Source: Bacillota bacterium (GTDB lineage Bacteria > Bacillota > Syntrophomonadia > Syntrophomonadales > Syntrophomonadaceae). Taken from it: a stretch of DNA of 64,000 nucleotides. A model generated the notes under the pieces. That model was not told the DNA's origin. It was given only the letters and a program-made list of their open reading frames with translations, and ran no database searches. The stretch is taken from positions 1 through 64,000 of the forward strand of contig JAEWZB010000121.1 of assembly GCA_023395515.1 (NCBI GenBank). Direction: 5' to 3'. Below are positions 63,393 to 64,000 of the stretch, piece after piece (position 1 is the first letter of the stretch; each line of letters starts with the position of its first letter). The position numbers and the translations under genes were made by a program.

Positions 63393-63662
63393 ATAAAGCT
63401 TAATGAGCTGATAGGTAAGGAAATGGTTAATATTTATGATGGCATGCGGATGGGAACGGTAGGGGAATCAGATATGTTAATTGATGAACAGAGTGGTCAA
63501 ATTATTTCCATTATTCTTCCCAACCGGGGCAATGCCTTTAACTTTTGGGCTGACCGGCAAAAGCTGGTTATTCCCTGGGAGGCAGTTAAGAAAATAGGAC
63601 GGGAAGTAATCGTGGTAGATATTGATAATACTCATATGCGGCTTAAAAATCATTCTTATTGA
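63393..63662 (+). CDS. YlmC/YmxH family sporulation protein with apparent AUA start
   Basis: This is a small PRC-barrel-like protein that follows ymxG in many sporulating Firmicutes. Homology begins before the first ATG (63423): the upstream in-frame codons read IKLNELIGKE, then MVNIYDGMRMGTVGESDMLI, matching the family start MKLxELIGKE. The codon at the expected initiator position is ATA at 63393, 6 bases after a GGGGGA site at 63382-63387. From there the product is 89 residues. The ATG at 63423 lacks a good ribosome site and would remove the first strand. Confidence 0.8.
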   Translation: MKLNELIGKEMVNIYDGMRMGTVGESDMLIDEQSGQIISIILPNRGNAFNFWADRQKLVIPWEAVKKIGREVIVVDIDNTHMRLKNHSY

Positions 63663-63682
63663 TACATAGGAGGGATTAGAGT

Positions 63683-63862
63683 ATGGATAAAACTAAAGCA
63701 TGGGATTATGCTCTAGGACTAATTAAAGTGGATGGTTTAGAGCCTTCTAAGGATTTTTTGGAGCTAGTGGAGAAAGAAAAAAAAGGCGAAATTACAACAG
63801 ACGACATGAGAAAATATTTAAACGAAAAATATAAAATTAAAGAAGATAAAAACCATGATTGA
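63683..63862 (+). CDS. Putative antitoxin of a Fic toxin-antitoxin module (VbhA-like)
   Basis: This is a 59-residue protein preceded by TAGGAGGG. It resembles small antitoxins encoded before Fic AMP-transferases: AWDYALGLIKVDGLEPSKDF, ELVEKEKKGEITTDDMRKYL. The inhibitory helix motif of known antitoxins is S/T-x-x-x-E-G/N. Here the aligned residues are L13 and D17-G18, so the Ser/Thr is missing and Glu is replaced by Asp. The stop overlaps the next start by 8 bp, the usual coupling in such modules. Assignment depends on the neighbouring Fic gene. Confidence 0.7.
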   Translation: MDKTKAWDYALGLIKVDGLEPSKDFLELVEKEKKGEITTDDMRKYLNEKYKIKEDKNHD

Positions 63863-64000
63863 CCCATATTTATATCCTGGTACTGACATACTTATAAATA
63901 AACAAGGCATAAAAGATGAAAAAAAACTGAATGAAATGGAAGCAAATTTTGTAGCTATTAGACTTAGAGAATTAGTTGAAAAGCCGCTTCCAGGAAATTA
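63855..64000 (+). CDS. Fic/DOC family protein, N-terminal fragment cut by window end
   Basis: Forty-eight codons are visible before the edge. They begin MIDPYLYPGTDILINKQGIK and continue FVAIRLRELVEKPLPGN, the typical N-terminus of stand-alone Fic proteins that AMPylate gyrase or other targets. The catalytic HPFxxGNGR motif lies beyond the window and cannot be checked. It overlaps the upstream antitoxin-like gene by 8 bp. Confidence 0.78.
   Translation, partial: MIDPYLYPGTDILINKQGIKDEKKLNEMEANFVAIRLRELVEKPLPGN

Overview
The window is a low-GC bacterial chromosome segment that is almost entirely coding. All clear genes lie on the + strand. The content and order (hslU-codY-fla/che operon-sigD, then rpsB-tsf-pyrH-frr-uppS-cdsA-dxr-rseP-proS-polC-rimP-nusA-ylxR-ylxQ-infB-rbfA-truB-ribF-rpsO-pnp-ymxG-ymxH) match the conserved Firmicutes arrangement known from Bacillus subtilis. 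PolC, CodY, FliY, CheC/CheD and YlxR/YlxQ point to the same phylum. The inserted genes (FapA/DUF342, a PilZ brake, the TIGR02530 flagellar protein, ispG, VanW, a DacF-like carboxypeptidase) suggest an anaerobic clostridial lineage, perhaps near Syntrophomonadaceae. That placement is an inference.

Layout. 1-1273: 3' end of hslU and complete codY. 1274-1606: control region with the codY terminator and a 13/15 match to the CodY operator ahead of flgB. 1607-32298: one unbroken flagellar/chemotaxis cluster. It encodes the rod and MS ring (flgB, flgC, fliE, fliF), the switch and export ATPase (fliG-fliJ), hook genes (fliK, flgD, TIGR02530, flgE, flbD), fliL, the C-ring (fliM, fliY), cheY, the export gate (fliOPQR, flhBA), flhF/flhG, a PilZ brake, cheB-A-W-C-D, sigD, and three trailing genes. 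Strong hairpins without U-tracts sit at the junctions around fliK, flgE and flbD. 32299-32694: an operon-end terminator, an apparently duplicated terminator stem split by a 124-bp fold-back element, and the rpsB promoter.

32695-44245: translation factors, undecaprenyl and CDP-DAG lipid synthesis, two MEP-pathway isoprenoid genes (dxr, ispG), the site-2 protease, proS and an MgtC-like protein. A second, 255-bp fold-back element with 17-bp perfect terminal inverted repeats separates cdsA from a permease gene. 44275-47907: polC, which lacks the 3'-5' exonuclease insertion normally embedded in its PHP domain. 47908-58830: the rimP-nusA-infB operon with a promoter and a terminator-like leader, then rbfA, nrnA, truB, ribF, rpsO (structured leader) and pnp. 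58897-63662: cell-envelope and sporulation-type genes (VanW, polysaccharide deacetylase, DD-carboxypeptidase), an M16 peptidase, dut and ymxH. The right edge opens a Fic-type toxin-antitoxin module that is cut by the window end.

Points worth a second look: the CodY site at the flagellar promoter, the exonuclease-less PolC, two genes whose best-supported start codon is AUA, a flagellar-operon membrane protein carrying an IF2 N-domain-like module, the intercistronic hairpins, the two fold-back elements and the rimP leader terminator.
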